Positions 1 through 13,909 of a stretch of 64,000 nucleotides of DNA are shown one piece after another. This stretch comes from Amorphochlora amoebiformis. Lineage: Eukaryota > Cercozoa > Chlorarachniophyceae. The notes below the pieces were generated by a model. The model saw only the letters and a list, made by a program, of their open reading frames with translations, did not search any database and was not told the origin of the DNA. Location of the stretch: positions 496,001 to 560,000 of the forward strand of contig BAAHQB010000108.1 in assembly GCA_054601695.1 (NCBI GenBank), read 5' to 3'. A program made the translations under genes and the position numbers. How positions within the stretch are numbered: the first letter of the stretch is position 1; each line of letters opens with the position of its first letter.

Positions 1-16
1 TATATATATATATATT

Positions 17-47
<31 letters not shown>

Positions 48-124
48 CATAACATATGTAACAATATATATAATATGTTTCTATGCTAAGCGGAGATCCT
101 GGTGTATACAAATTCAATATATGT

Positions 125-163
<39 letters not shown>

Positions 164-245
164 TATTTATATAAATATTCAGATATGCACATATATAACA
201 ATTTTTAATATCTTCATTTATGAACTGTTATACCGAAAAGTTATT
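1..245. repeat. (TA)n microsatellite at window edge
   Basis: TA dinucleotide runs interrupted by a short unique piece around 60-120. No coding signal is visible. The Y/I-rich frames here are only the TA repeat read as codons. Confidence 0.85.
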
Positions 246-1196
246 CTAGAAAATTATAATTAGGTGGAAGCCTGGTGGTGTACCAGGAGCTAACCTTCTC
301 CGAATCGTACAGATGACTGATAACGGCACTACTGATAACAGCACTAAAGGTGACTGATAAAAGCACAGACTACGAGAGCGTGACTCTGAATTTAAAATCT
401 GCCGCTGAGATATATCTGCATTCGAAAACTTCAAATCGGTTGCGTCATTTCGAGATCTAGTTGCGAGCATCGACTATACGTAGCGCCTTCTAAAGACTAG
501 AAGATCTATAAGATATGCATATGTACGTATATGAATAACTTAACTTTACTAACTCAAGAAAGTTTAGGACACTCAAGATACTAGATAATACCGTCACGAT
601 AGTATATCATGCCTCTGCTGAGTAGTGGGATGCAATAATCAGAATTAATCTGCGGCTCAAGCCATTAATGTTTAGTCGATTCTAGTGTTAGGCTCAATGA
701 TCCAATGTAGTCTAGATCTTTGACATGCAACATGTAACTAGTGTAATCCACATATTACTAGTATTTAGATATCGAATCATAACCAATGATAAACTAGTCT
801 GTTGTAACTAAGGCACCGCTAGACCGTATGATTGGATAAGATACTCTGAGATTCTAAGATCCTAGGTATCCGAGATCTAGGAGATAGGCATAACTACTAC
901 ATGACTTACCAACTATGACTCTACTCATGATACATGTATGATCTGATAGCGATTTCTACTAGATCTAGAGAATCACGGTTTGGACTGACTCGGCAATAAA
1001 TATGAATAAACTTCGATTTGCGGCCCGGGCTGGTTGATTGCGAAGTTTTTCTAGATTTTAGACGGACTCTCTGGAGTCTAAGACACGGCGATCGAGCTTC
1101 TAGAGCTTGCGGGCTGGCCAGATACAAGCCAGTGCTTGTTTTCCTGGACCGTATGATACTTGTACACTGAGGCTCTAGAAATTCTCAATATATGGA
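246..1196. other. CTAG-rich intergenic spacer, no gene seen
   Basis: Mixed-composition sequence with many CTAG, TCTAGA and AGATCT-like palindromes and frequent stops in all frames. It lies beyond the 3' end of the minus-strand gene ending at 1872. Similar spacers lie at 13910-14693 and 48638-50073, also beyond gene 3' ends. I see no exon here. Confidence 0.5.
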
Positions 1197-1604
1197 TTGC
1201 AGGTGCATACATGTACAGATGCACATGTAGGCGGGACAGACGTCGACATGCGTGCGTTACGACACATGTACATGTACCATGATGATGTACATGTACATGT
1301 AAGTGTATCTAGTGTATGTGTGAACACCGTAGTATGTATGCGCATGTCTCTTCAGCGATGGCCTAATAGGGTTAAGATTAAGATTAGGGCTAGGGTTAGG
1401 GTTTGGGTTCAAGAAAATATGGAATAAGATATCTCAGAAGCTCTGCGGTAGCATTGTACAATATGAAGTACATGTGCGTGTACGCATATTCATAATACTT
1501 TCATTGAGCTTTATAGTGATAAGGTGGCCCACCCTAGATATACTATTATACATATATATATATATTTATAATATATATATTATATATATATATATATATA
1601 TTGT

Positions 1605-1675
<71 letters not shown>

Positions 1676-1871
1676 TGTACATATACGTATTACATATACA
1701 GGTTTGAGGTCGCCCTAGCCGAATATATACATACATAGGGTGCCACCTACCAAAAGGGGCGCCACCTGGATGTACATCTGCACGTGTTCCCTCCATGTGC
1801 GTTATTTCCACCCACACCCAACTGGCTAGCCCAACTAATGCTCATTCACCTGGACATATGCATGATTTTCG
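1197..1871. other. 3' flank of first gene: ACATGT palindromes, telomere-like tract, TA array
   Basis: Positions 1200-1320 hold repeated ACATGT palindromes. Positions 1370-1402 hold a degenerate telomere-like run (GGGTTAAGATTAAGATTAGG followed by GCTAGGGTTAGGGTTTGGG). Positions 1550-1670 are a TA array. No gene is supported. Confidence 0.5.
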
Positions 1872-2526
1872 TCAATACGTTTGGTCGGGTTCGTGCTGGG
1901 CCTGAACTTGGGGTTCGGAAGGGGGTTGCGGGGGATATTCGGTAATCGAGTTGGGAGAGGAGCTAGAGTGAGACGAGGAGGCCAGAGAGAGCGTCATCAA
2001 AGATTCCTACGAAAGACAATCGTTCGAGAACAAGGTGAAAGACATGTACATGGACATGTATACATGTATATTGTGTATGCACTGTGTTTAATTTCACCTG
2101 CCCTTGGGCGATCTCTCGCTTGGCTAAGCAACTGAGAACAATCCCTATTGCCTCTTCATTCCCAGAGCATCCTTTTCTATCATCTCCACCAAACTCCTTC
2201 TTAGGTGTGTCTTCGGCCTGGCCCCCAGCCCTGGCCCCGCCTCCAATCTGATCTTCCCTCAGAGACTTCTGGAGAAGTTTATAGATCCCTGAGTACGCCA
2301 TGGGAACGTGTGAAGGAATCCGCGGCATTCGTAACGGTCCTGAGACGCGACCTAGCCCCGCTCCACGACTCTTGACTTGAGAGTTTCTGGAAAGCCTTCT
2401 GCTGTGTGGAACCGAGGTGGAATTGGGGTCGGATTTGGCGTCTTGGTTTGGCGAGTTTCGGTTTGATTCAGACGATGAGCGGCTTGGACGCTTTTTTTTA
2501 TTTCGATATGACTCGTCTCGACCCAT
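1872..2526 (-). CDS. Two-exon Ser/Arg-rich protein, unknown function
   Basis: Exons on the minus strand: 2526-2098 (143 codons) and 2006-1872 (44 codons plus TGA), joined in phase 0. The ATG at 2526 has an in-frame TGA three codons upstream, which fixes the start. The donor is ...CAG|GTGAAA and the acceptor is TTTCGTAG|GAA. The predicted 187-aa protein begins with a basic, serine-rich segment (MGRDESYRNKKKRPSRSSSE) and continues through RRLSRNS. It ends with a Pro/Gln/Glu-rich tail (ITEYPPQPPSEPQVQ). No signal peptide, membrane segment or recognised domain is visible. The basic, low-complexity character would fit a nuclear or RNA-associated protein, but that is inference only. It is divergent from the gene starting at 2879 and shares its short upstream region. 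Confidence 0.5.
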
Positions 2527-2878
2527 TGGTGATCACTTTGGGGCTTGAAGAATTGAAGAGGCCCCTCCTTCTTTTACCGAGGTTGTGCCGTCACCGAGTC
2601 ATGTCACAACTGTCTTTGTCACTGAGAAATGTCACAACTGTCGAAAAAAATAATAATGTCATTATGCTCTGTCACACTGACTCACACACATGCAAGTTGG
2701 TCTTTATACTCTGTCACAGTTGATATATTATGTCACCCTACTCTGTCACACACTGACCGGCGACGCGACCTGAGACAGAGGCGAAGGTGCAGACAGTGGC
2801 GCCAACCTGGCTCATTTCGGCCTAACGGAACAACTGTGCAATCGACCACCTGTATAGGCTGAGAATTTGACGTTCAGT
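2527..2878. promoter_or_regulatory. Bidirectional promoter with seven TGTCAC motifs
   Basis: This is the 352-base gap between two divergent start codons. TGTCAC occurs at 2602, 2617, 2630, 2670, 2712, 2731 and 2744, all on the plus strand within 150 bases. Related TCAC/GTCATT variants lie between them. The region has no TA array, unlike most non-coding DNA here. Seven copies of a 6-mer in this span is far above chance, so a transcription-factor cluster is a reasonable inference. The factor is unknown. Confidence 0.5.
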
Positions 2879-4002
2879 ATGCGATATCCGTGGCAATTGC
2901 TTTTGTTTTGCGCGCTGGGGCTCCCATCGCGTCTTGGCGTAAAAGCCAAACTCTCAAACCCATCCCTAACGAGTCACAGCCCGCCAAGCAGGCACTCCCG
3001 CGCTTCCAGGGACCATGATACTCGTAAGACAAGGGGAGGCCGCCTGGGTCAAATATACTTTCCAAAAGTGCGCCATTCTACTCCTCGGGCTGAACCGAGG
3101 GAAAGACTTGCGATGGATTTCTACCCCTCCCTTTTCAGCTCTCGCTCTCGTCGACAAGTAATCAATCGTCACCCGCCCGTCGAGGCTTTTTCTTTGTCGT
3201 CCTCAAATCCCTCGACTTCCGGCAGCGATGGAGATGTTGAAGAGGACGAGGGAACGGAGGGAAGGGGTTTCGGAGTTGGGTTTTTAGGTGGAATAAGGCA
3301 GGTCTTCAGCTTTCAGGGGAAGAAGAGGGGACAGAGGGAGGAGAAATTAAATGAGGATTGTGAAAAGATTGGCATTAATGTGAGGGTATTGATGAGTATG
3401 AAAATGTGTGTGTGTAGGTATGAATAAAAAATATAATTATTTATTCGTTCATGCACGTTATATAAATATATGTACCAATATATACACGTACACATGTACA
3501 TACGTACAAACATATAACAGACACCCAAACACACGCACCAACACAACTCCCAGCACTCCTTGACACTTACAAAACACAAAACACACACACACAGAGCACA
3601 CACATACGCACGCATATTCAGTCTCACGAGCCGAGAACTCCGACGAAAAATAAAATCCAAAAGTCGAGTGGAAATTCGAGAAAAGACCAGGTGGAAGAGG
3701 ACACGGGCGGGACAACACGGGAGGGTGAGGGTGACTCAGTCGAGCCGGAGGAGAGCTTGGGTAAAGGGAAGCTTGAGGTCGGTTGTTACCACGGTGATGA
3801 CGGGTGCGTTTTTTTCTTGCAATGAATAAAGGAAATATGTATGACTGATGCTTGTATATGGTTTTATATATGTATTCACATGTATATATATTTTGAATGT
3901 GAAGATATGTATGACGAATGTTTGTGTATGGTTTTATGTATGTATGCACATACATATCTGTCTGTGTGTTTGTGTACATAGATTTTATCTATACATACAT
4001 AC

Positions 4003-4048
<46 letters not shown>

Positions 4049-4062
4049 CATATATATATATT

Positions 4063-4146
<84 letters not shown>

Positions 4147-4243
4147 AATATCGTGCATATACTACATACCATAAACAAGAAACCGCACTTCTACTAAAGA
4201 AGCTGCAACAACATATATATATATATATATTATATATATTATA

Positions 4244-4295
<52 letters not shown>

Positions 4296-4494
4296 TATCT
4301 ACTTCTTGTTTGCTTTATTTAGTCGCCGTATGATGTTTATATATATATATATATTATATATACATATACATATATATATAGTTCCTGTTTGCTTAATCTA
4401 TTTGACGTATGATGTGTACATGCAGATATATAGATAGATATATACTTCCTGTTTGCTTAATCTAAATGCTGTATGATGTGTAATTACAGATGTA

Positions 4495-4551
<57 letters not shown>

Positions 4552-4794
4552 CCTGTTTGCTTAATCTAGCTGCCGTATGATGTGTATATGCAGATATATA
4601 GATAGATATATACTTCCTGTTTGCTATTCTAGTTTGCCGTATGATGTATACATATATATATAGATAGATATTTACTTTTTTTTTACTGTATTTAGTTGCC
4701 GGATGATGGTATTTAACTTAGATAACGAGGCCCCCCTCGTTCAAGGTTTATTTACTTATTTATATATAATAAACCATATATAATGGAAATATGT

Positions 4795-4834
<40 letters not shown>

Positions 4835-4995
4835 AATTTATGTATATATATGTATATAATATATATATATATATATATATGTATCATATTAGACTAATAT
4901 ATATATATATATCATTTAATATATGTAAATTATGTAAAAATATAATATTTTCACACACACATATATATATATATATGTGGTATTAGACTAATATA

Positions 4996-5037
<42 letters not shown>

Positions 5038-5042
5038 ATATT

Positions 5043-5096
<54 letters not shown>

Positions 5097-5244
5097 CATG
5101 TATATATATATATGTATTTGTATATATTATAGATATAATATATATACATATATATATATATATATATTTATATATGAATTTATAAACTTATTAGTGGGAT
5201 GTCCGAATACATATACATTACTTTGATTAGAGCAATACATACAT

Positions 5245-5305
<61 letters not shown>

Positions 5306-5332
5306 ATCTTTATTGTATGTATATGTGTATAT

Positions 5333-5381
<49 letters not shown>

Positions 5382-5530
5382 ACTAACTAATGTGTGTAAA
5401 CATGCAATATATTTTTTTATTCTTTATTATGTTACATATATATTTATATATACATATATATTTATGTATACACATATACATATAGACGTGGGATGTTCGA
5501 GTACTTTCACTGAACTTTCGATTAGACTAA

Positions 5531-5563
<33 letters not shown>

Positions 5564-5601
5564 GTAAAATTATATATATTATAATATATATACACATATT
5601 C

Positions 5602-5642
<41 letters not shown>

Positions 5643-5727
5643 TATGTATATGTATAGAATCTACATCGATGTATTAGACTATATATTTATGTATGTTTAT
5701 GTTAACATATATGCATATTTATACATT

Positions 5728-5782
<55 letters not shown>

Positions 5783-5843
5783 TATGTGGGATATAGAAGC
5801 ACATCCGCTGGACTTTCGATTAGAGTATGCCCGGCAACAGGTC

Positions 5844-5877
<34 letters not shown>

Positions 5878-5890
5878 TATTTAATATCTA

Positions 5891-5925
<35 letters not shown>

Positions 5926-6001
5926 GATATATTATACATGTACATATATATATACATATATTATATATATATATATATGTATATATATAATAGATACATA
6001 A

Positions 6002-6066
<65 letters not shown>

Positions 6067-6215
6067 ATATAATAGATATAGTTATAATGTACGTATATAG
6101 TTGTATATGCGTGTTACTTTGCAAATGATTCCTTATTTTATATTACATATGTAACTAGATGTAAATTGAAATATGTCTACATGTGGTTATAATGTAATTT
6201 GAAAAAATGGACATA

Positions 6216-6255
<40 letters not shown>

Positions 6256-6479
6256 GTTAATACTTTAATAACTAATGTACACACATTAGGTTGCCGTAGC
6301 TATGAGTATAAATCCCCGACCGCAGAGGGTAAATGTATATACATATTATAAATTATAGAAATCTATATACATATATATATGTATATATATATATATATGC
6401 CTATGCACATTGTACATATTGCATCACGCACATATACATATATATATATATATATATATACATATATATATACATACAT

Positions 6480-6534
<55 letters not shown>

Positions 6535-6538
6535 CATG

Positions 6539-6588
<50 letters not shown>

Positions 6589-6628
6589 ATATGTTAAAGC
6601 GTGTGGTATTATGTTTGTGTGAGAATTT

Positions 6629-6676
<48 letters not shown>

Positions 6677-6712
6677 TATGCACATTGTACATATTGCATC
6701 ACGCACATATAC

Positions 6713-6743
<31 letters not shown>

Positions 6744-6758
6744 CATACATACACACAC

Positions 6759-6806
<48 letters not shown>

Positions 6807-7143
6807 CTTATATATATATATAGATAGATAAATATTTATACATATGTATCAATATATATATATATATACATACACATATATATATATATATACATCTATA
6901 TGTTAAAGCGTGTGGTATTATGTTTGTGTGAGAATTTGGTGGTGTTTCCGGGGAAATACGTAAATTGATTGATAATGGTATTGTTTAGATATTAGTGCTT
7001 GGATTGGGTGTGGGAGCCATTCCGAGGACGCTTAGAGCTCTCTACCCACAGGTACACATACGTATTATACGATATATTTCTGTATATACATATACATATA
7101 TACATACATATAAAATATAGACACATATTATATATATATATAC

Positions 7144-7174
<31 letters not shown>

Positions 7175-7383
7175 CATATATACATATATATCCATCATAC
7201 ACTTACACCAACATACACCTACATAAATGCATTTATTCATTCTGCAGGAGTGTAGATATATTTAATAAATGTACTACGAGCGTCATTGCATACATACATT
7301 TATATTATGTTTCTTTAAAAGTAATATACAAAACATACAACCCTATCGAAACCAGATGATTTTATACATATATTTATATTTCA

Positions 7384-7426
<43 letters not shown>

Positions 7427-7586
7427 TGATAAAACTGATACAACTATCGGTGGTAGATGCTTGCACACATGCATTTATATGACATTTTCGTTTATCTTTC
7501 TGCTATAAATGATATAGCCATATCGATAACAGATGCATTTATACATATATTCGTATTACATGATATATACATATATGTATATATGT

Positions 7587-7630
<44 letters not shown>

Positions 7631-7790
7631 TCATAAAACTGATACAACTATCGGTACTAGATGCTTGCACACATGCATTTATATGACATTTTCTTTTATC
7701 TTTCTGCTATAAATGATATAGCCATATCGATAACAGATGCATTTATACATATATTCGTATTACGTGATATATATATATATGTATACATAC

Positions 7791-7821
<31 letters not shown>

Positions 7822-7963
7822 CTCATAAAACTGATAAATCGGTAGTAGATGCTTGCACACATGCATTTATATTACAGTTTCTTTTATCTTTCTGCTATAA
7901 ATGATATATGCATTTATACATATATTCGTATTACATGATGCAACCATATTGATACCAGAGGAT

Positions 7964-8019
<56 letters not shown>

Positions 8020-8038
8020 TGTATTATATATATGTATC

Positions 8039-8092
<54 letters not shown>

Positions 8093-8190
8093 CATATATT
8101 CGTATTGCATGATGCAACCATATTGATACCAGAGGATTGTATATATACATATATATGATTGTATCATATATAGGTATCAGATATATATAC

Positions 8191-8235
<45 letters not shown>

Positions 8236-8299
8236 TTCGTATTACATTATGCAATCATATTGATACCAGAGGATTGTATATATACATTTATACTATATA

Positions 8300-8330
<31 letters not shown>

Positions 8331-8893
8331 ATATGTATATATATATCTCATACCTATATGATACAATTATATATATTATAAATCTACATATACATATATA
8401 TATATGTATATGTATATATGTATATAAATATTTACATATCTATATATTTGTTTGTGAATATATATACATATATATATACATATATATATTATATATTATA
8501 TGTATATTCGATAGATAGATAGATAGATAGCCATACCGATACATAATACAAATATACAAAAAAAAAGTATACAATACACATCTTTACATACATACAAATA
8601 CATAACAAATACCAAATAACTACAGACGTGGTCAAAGTAGAGATTGCATATATATAAGCAAGTCAACGCAGAGATTACATACATATATAAAGCTCATATG
8701 ACAACACCAGATGATTGCAGACGTAGTCGAAATCGAAATGGACGTGATTAAGTCATGTATATCTTTCTTCAATCTCCGTGACGATCCAGATATGTTTAAT
8801 GTTTTTCACCAGGACGCTAGGGAATTTGTCAAGAGGTTACTTCACCCTGAGCATTTGAATATATATGTGCTATATATATATATATATATGTAG

Positions 8894-8929
<36 letters not shown>

Positions 8930-9048
8930 CTATATATATATATACATATATGTATATAACTATATATATGTATATTTATATACATTAATATATAGGTCTA
9001 TTTGATTTTCTATCTGTCAAATGTGTGTTATAATGGCTTTCATGCATG

Positions 9049-9095
<47 letters not shown>

Positions 9096-9337
9096 ATACG
9101 TGTGTATATATGTGTATATATATATATGTGTATATGTGTACATGAATTCATACTCTTGTACACATATCTATATACATGTAATATTTTTCTACACGTATAC
9201 TCTATCGTAGTAATGTAGGGTACATATATATATATATATGTATATATATATATGTATATATTTACCTACATGAGTTCTCCCGACATTCTATATGTATACT
9301 ACGTTACCATTTGCAGACATATATGTATATATATATG

Positions 9338-9375
<38 letters not shown>

Positions 9376-10407
9376 TAAATATTATATATATATATATACT
9401 CATATAATGACTTCTCCTGACATTCTGTGTTTTTCTCCTGACATTCTGTGTATATCATGACTTCTCCGGACATTCTGTGTATATCACGACTTTTCGTGAC
9501 ATTTTATGTATATTTCTTCTCCCCATATTGTGTATGGCTCGTATAATTGTTATTATTACATGTATATGATGGTTGTATGCTTTTCTCCAATACCAGATAT
9601 ATATATATATATATATATATAAACTTCACGCAAACAGTGTTGTATTTACATTCATATATGTCCATATAGACATATATATATATATATATATACTTATATA
9701 TATATATATATATGTATATGTATATGTATATATAAATATATATAGAACCTCCGCAAAGGGTAAATACGATATCGTGTATATGGATGCCTACAATGCGCAT
9801 GGAATACCCAAAGTGCTGAGAACTCGCCAATTCTACGAGGATATGCTGGTATTTAAAAATATATAATATATATATTCATATATATATATATATATATGTA
9901 TGTATATATGTATAGAATATATGTCCATATATAGTTTGTATGTATGTGTGCTCTTATATATATTCAAATATGTATGTAGTATGTATATCTGTTGACATAT
10001 ATATATATATATATATATATGTATGTTTTTTTGCGTATCAATAAATACACACATGCATATAAATATGCATACTTCTATATATCAACAGATATAGATATAG
10101 AAAATACTTACAAATATTGTAGATTTATACATATCCATGTGCATATATAAATATATATTTATACAAATATATTATATGTACATATATATATTTATATATA
10201 TATATATATTTTTATATATGTATATGTAACAGTATATTTGTATATATGCATGATATATGAATTAATTGTTTATTGCATGAACATGGAAACGTACCAACCT
10301 TCTGGAGTCCTAAATATTAATCTTAATATCTATCTATAAATATATATATATATATTTATATATATATAATACATATATACCGATATGTGTATATGTGTAT
10401 ATATGTG

Positions 10408-10492
<85 letters not shown>

Positions 10493-10503
10493 ATATGTGA
10501 ATA

Positions 10504-10534
<31 letters not shown>

Positions 10535-10539
10535 GTATT

Positions 10540-10572
<33 letters not shown>

Positions 10573-10914
10573 GTACATTATATATATGTGTATATACACG
10601 TACGCTTACGTATGCATATGTATCCGCATATATTTCTGTATAGATAAATATGTGTATTTATACTCTATTTATATATAGAGCTGTTGAAATATACATATAT
10701 TTGTGTACATACATATTAACCGGAGTTGTCGATCAAAACACAAACTAAATGTCATACGTAGCCTACATACCACAAACAAGAAACCACACTTACTAAACAA
10801 GAGACATATATATATATATATATATACTTATATATATATATATGTATGTATATATATCTATATATCTATATATCTATATATCCATATGAAAATATATCTA
10901 TGCATGTATGTATT

Positions 10915-10949
<35 letters not shown>

Positions 10950-11026
10950 ATATATATATATATCCTTCTGGTGTCCTAAGCATTAACCGCATTAACGAAA
11001 CCCAAGGAGCCGAAAAGATTTTGCGT

Positions 11027-11059
<33 letters not shown>

Positions 11060-11074
11060 TATATATGTATGTAT

Positions 11075-11105
<31 letters not shown>

Positions 11106-11223
11106 ATACATATACATATATATATATATATATTTATATCTTTAAACATATATATATATATATATATATCATTAAACATATATATATATATAATATATAT
11201 ATATATTGTAAAAAATATATAAA

Positions 11224-11262
<39 letters not shown>

Positions 11263-11444
11263 AGATGCATACAAATATCAATTATATATATACATATATA
11301 TATATATATATGTATATATATATGCATATACATATATGTATATAATATATATATATATATACGTATATATATGTATATATATATTATGTATGTATGTATA
11401 AGCATAAGTATCGTTAAAGATATCCAAAGAGCCTAAAAGGTTTT

Positions 11445-11505
<61 letters not shown>

Positions 11506-11548
11506 TGTATGTGTGTATATATTGTAATATAGACGGTACCTTGATATT

Positions 11549-11619
<71 letters not shown>

Positions 11620-11742
11620 GTGTGTGTATGTGTTTATAAATACACTTTTATTTATATGAAGACACATATAGATACAATATATAGGTTCTAGGATAACCAA
11701 TGATCTTTCAGAAAGCCCATTAATTATTCGTTCTCCTGACAA

Positions 11743-11774
<32 letters not shown>

Positions 11775-12102
11775 CGTATCTAGTATTTTGAGACCTCTGA
11801 AATCACTGGCTCTCCTGACAAAACTGATATATACATACACATGTATACGTGTATATATACACACATATCTATATATATATATGTATATTTATAGATACAT
11901 ATATATATATGAATATGTTCTCATATATATATATACAAATATCTAAACATGATACAGGTGCTGGACTACGCAATCGAATATTTGGATAGCCCTCTAATAA
12001 TTCGATCTCCTGACACGACAGCTAACCAGGCTATTTTCGGGAGGAAGAAGGATTCTACGAAACGCAAGTCTAATAGGTCGAATCATGGAATATATATATA
12101 TA

Positions 12103-12145
<43 letters not shown>

Positions 12146-12213
12146 TTGTGTGTGTGTGTAATACATGCATATACATTACATACGTATATAACATGTTTAT
12201 ATGTATAAATATG

Positions 12214-12251
<38 letters not shown>

Positions 12252-12364
12252 AATGTATATTTATGTATATTGAAATATATATATATACATACATATATAC
12301 ATGTGTGTGTAAACATGCATGTATACATATTATTTTGGTTGTGTACAGTCTTCTATATGTACGT

Positions 12365-12426
<62 letters not shown>

Positions 12427-12648
12427 TATATATATATTTATATATAATATATGTATATATATACATATATATTATATATATGTACATATATACACATATA
12501 TATATGTATTCAAATATTTACATATATATATATATATATACATATATATTTAATATTTATATGTATATGTATACTATGCAGATATATACTATTGTGATAT
12601 ATACTATTATAATATAATATATGCATATAAAAATACATACATACATAC

Positions 12649-12685
<37 letters not shown>

Positions 12686-12902
12686 TACATATACATTTAT
12701 GTGTTTACGTAAGCATATGTATACAACATCAATATATATGTGTAAGTGTTTCTATATCAGATGCACATTATATCGAATATATACTTGTAAAGTTGATTAT
12801 ATGTGATATTTACATGAAAGTATGATTTCTTTAATTTGAATATATGTATACATATACATATATATATATATATGTGTGTATACGTAAATACGAATGTATA
12901 TA

Positions 12903-12948
<46 letters not shown>

Positions 12949-13081
12949 CACACATATATACATATATATATGCACAAATACATGTAAATTTATGAAATAC
13001 ATGGATATACAAATATGGATATATACATTGAACATGTATATATATATGTATATATATATATATATGTGTGCATAGATATAC

Positions 13082-13118
<37 letters not shown>

Positions 13119-13347
13119 TGTAACGTTTACTACAAATATATACATATATATATATACATGATTAAACCACACACACAAATATTTACATAAACATACATGT
13201 GTAGAATACATCTAATAGCTCTGTAATATTTGGATATACATATATATATTATATATATATATATATATGTGTATGTATATATATATATGTATGAATATAT
13301 ATACATATTTATATATATATATATATATTTATATTTATGTTTATGTC

Positions 13348-13391
<44 letters not shown>

Positions 13392-13610
13392 ATATATCTT
13401 TGTACATGTGCATTTATATTGCATACAATCTTAAGTACATCTGGTACATACGAATATATTATATGCATAAGTAAAAATATGCATATTTACTAGATGTATA
13501 AATACATACATATGTATATCCATACATACATACATATATATATATATATATGTATATCAATGACATATATATATATATATATATTATGTATAATATATAT
13601 GCATTATATA

Positions 13611-13655
<45 letters not shown>

Positions 13656-13909
13656 AGACACATATATGCATAAATATATATATATGTGTATCTATATGCA
13701 TCCATTTATACACATCCACATCATACCAAACAAGAACCACATATACCATCAGTACGTCACACTCGAAAGTAACGGATATGAAGTATTTCATGGGTGTACA
13801 AGCTTCGCTCATCGACTCGAAGCTGGTCTTGCCGTATTCAGTTGTGCCCGAGATCCTGAAGGCGGAGTCCTTATCGGACGTTCGAAAGAGGGGAGAATTG
13901 GCTGTTTAG
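2879..13909 (+). CDS. Signal-peptide-bearing spermidine-synthase-like SAM-binding protein
   Basis: Exons: 2879-3379, 3622-3803, 4696-4745, 5782-5840, 6290-6328, 6989-7051, 8711-8835, 9746-9848, 11958-12076 and 13753-13909 (TAG). All phases agree, giving 465 aa without one unresolved exon. Residues 1-22 form a signal peptide ([20 protein letters not shown]), followed by a Ser/Arg-rich, acid-poor stretch. From about residue 229 a Rossmann domain of the spermidine synthase/METTL13-C type is clear. It shows FRLEYARQQ, the SAM-binding [14 protein letters not shown], the acidic strand end [16 protein letters not shown] and the active-side strand [10 protein letters not shown]. The next expected segment, ending in PSGVLSIN, is found only as partial copies at 10285-11445. 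The last exon ends in [14 protein letters not shown]. It could be a methyltransferase or aminopropyltransferase; the substrate is unknown. The presequence suggests the secretory route or a complex plastid. Confidence 0.85.
3804..4695 (+). repeat. Intron with TA arrays and five acceptor-side copies of exon 3
   Basis: After TA arrays at 4010-4140 and 4210-4290, a block reading about CTTCCTGTTTGCTTAATCTA then GCTGCCGTATGATG recurs near 4305, 4380, 4445, 4548 and 4610. Each copy is followed by TA repeats. The sixth, intact version at 4670-4745 is the true acceptor and exon 3. A 40-base stretch at 4155-4200 (CTACATACCATAAACAAGAA) reappears at 10755-10800 in another intron of this gene. Confidence 0.75.
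4746..5781 (+). repeat. TA/CA-rich intron with two degenerate copies of exon 4
   Basis: TA and CA dinucleotide arrays. Positions 5196-5235 (GTGGGATGTCCGAATACATA) and 5488-5530 (GTGGGATGTTCGAGTACTTT) are diverged copies of the start of the exon at 5782. Both lie upstream of the intact exon. Confidence 0.7.
5841..6988 (+). repeat. TA-array introns around exon 5 with a duplicated block
   Basis: TA arrays flank the 39-base exon 6290-6328. A block at 6400-6450 (GCCTATGCACATTGTACATA) is repeated at 6674-6715. A block at 6592-6635 (TATGTTAAAGCGTGTGGTAT) is repeated at 6900-6945, where it continues into longer unique sequence. Neither block has clear coding character. Confidence 0.6.
7052..8710 (+). 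repeat. Intron array of acceptor-side copies of exon 7
   Basis: Blocks resembling CCATATTGATACCAGAGGAT occur near 7345, 7522, 7725, 7945, 8120 and 8258. They are separated by TA arrays and sometimes carry an extra shared segment (GATGCTTGCACACATGCATT at 7458, 7660 and 7848). The intact acceptor at 8690-8715 reads ATGACAACACCAGATGATTG. The copies are diverged versions of it, and all lie upstream of the true exon. Confidence 0.65.
8836..9745 (+). repeat. TA-array intron with a small CTCCTGACATTC repeat
   Basis: Mostly TA arrays. At 9270-9505 a motif like ACTTCTCCTGACATTCTGTG recurs about five times. No exon evidence. Confidence 0.6.
9849..11957 (+). repeat. Intron with fragmented copies of a missing core exon and exon 10
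   Basis: Fragment A (10290-10330) reads [13 protein letters not shown]. Fragment B (10966-11028) reads [20 protein letters not shown]. Fragment C (11400-11445) is a decayed copy running through ...AK|VLD with an in-frame stop. D (11684-11745) and D' (11775-11830) are decayed copies of the start of the exon at 11958. Fragments A and B have no AG acceptor at their left edge, so no complete exon can be spliced from what is visible. TA arrays separate all pieces. Confidence 0.6.
12077..13752 (+). repeat. TA-array intron, no exon seen
   Basis: This span is dominated by TA, with short GTAT/CATA/TG variants, between the two last exons of the spermidine-synthase-like gene. I found no unique island with splice borders. 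Confidence 0.65.

Noticed and set aside
1370-1402. Chromosome end
   Set aside because: The telomere-like sequence is short, degenerate and flanked by ordinary DNA on both sides.
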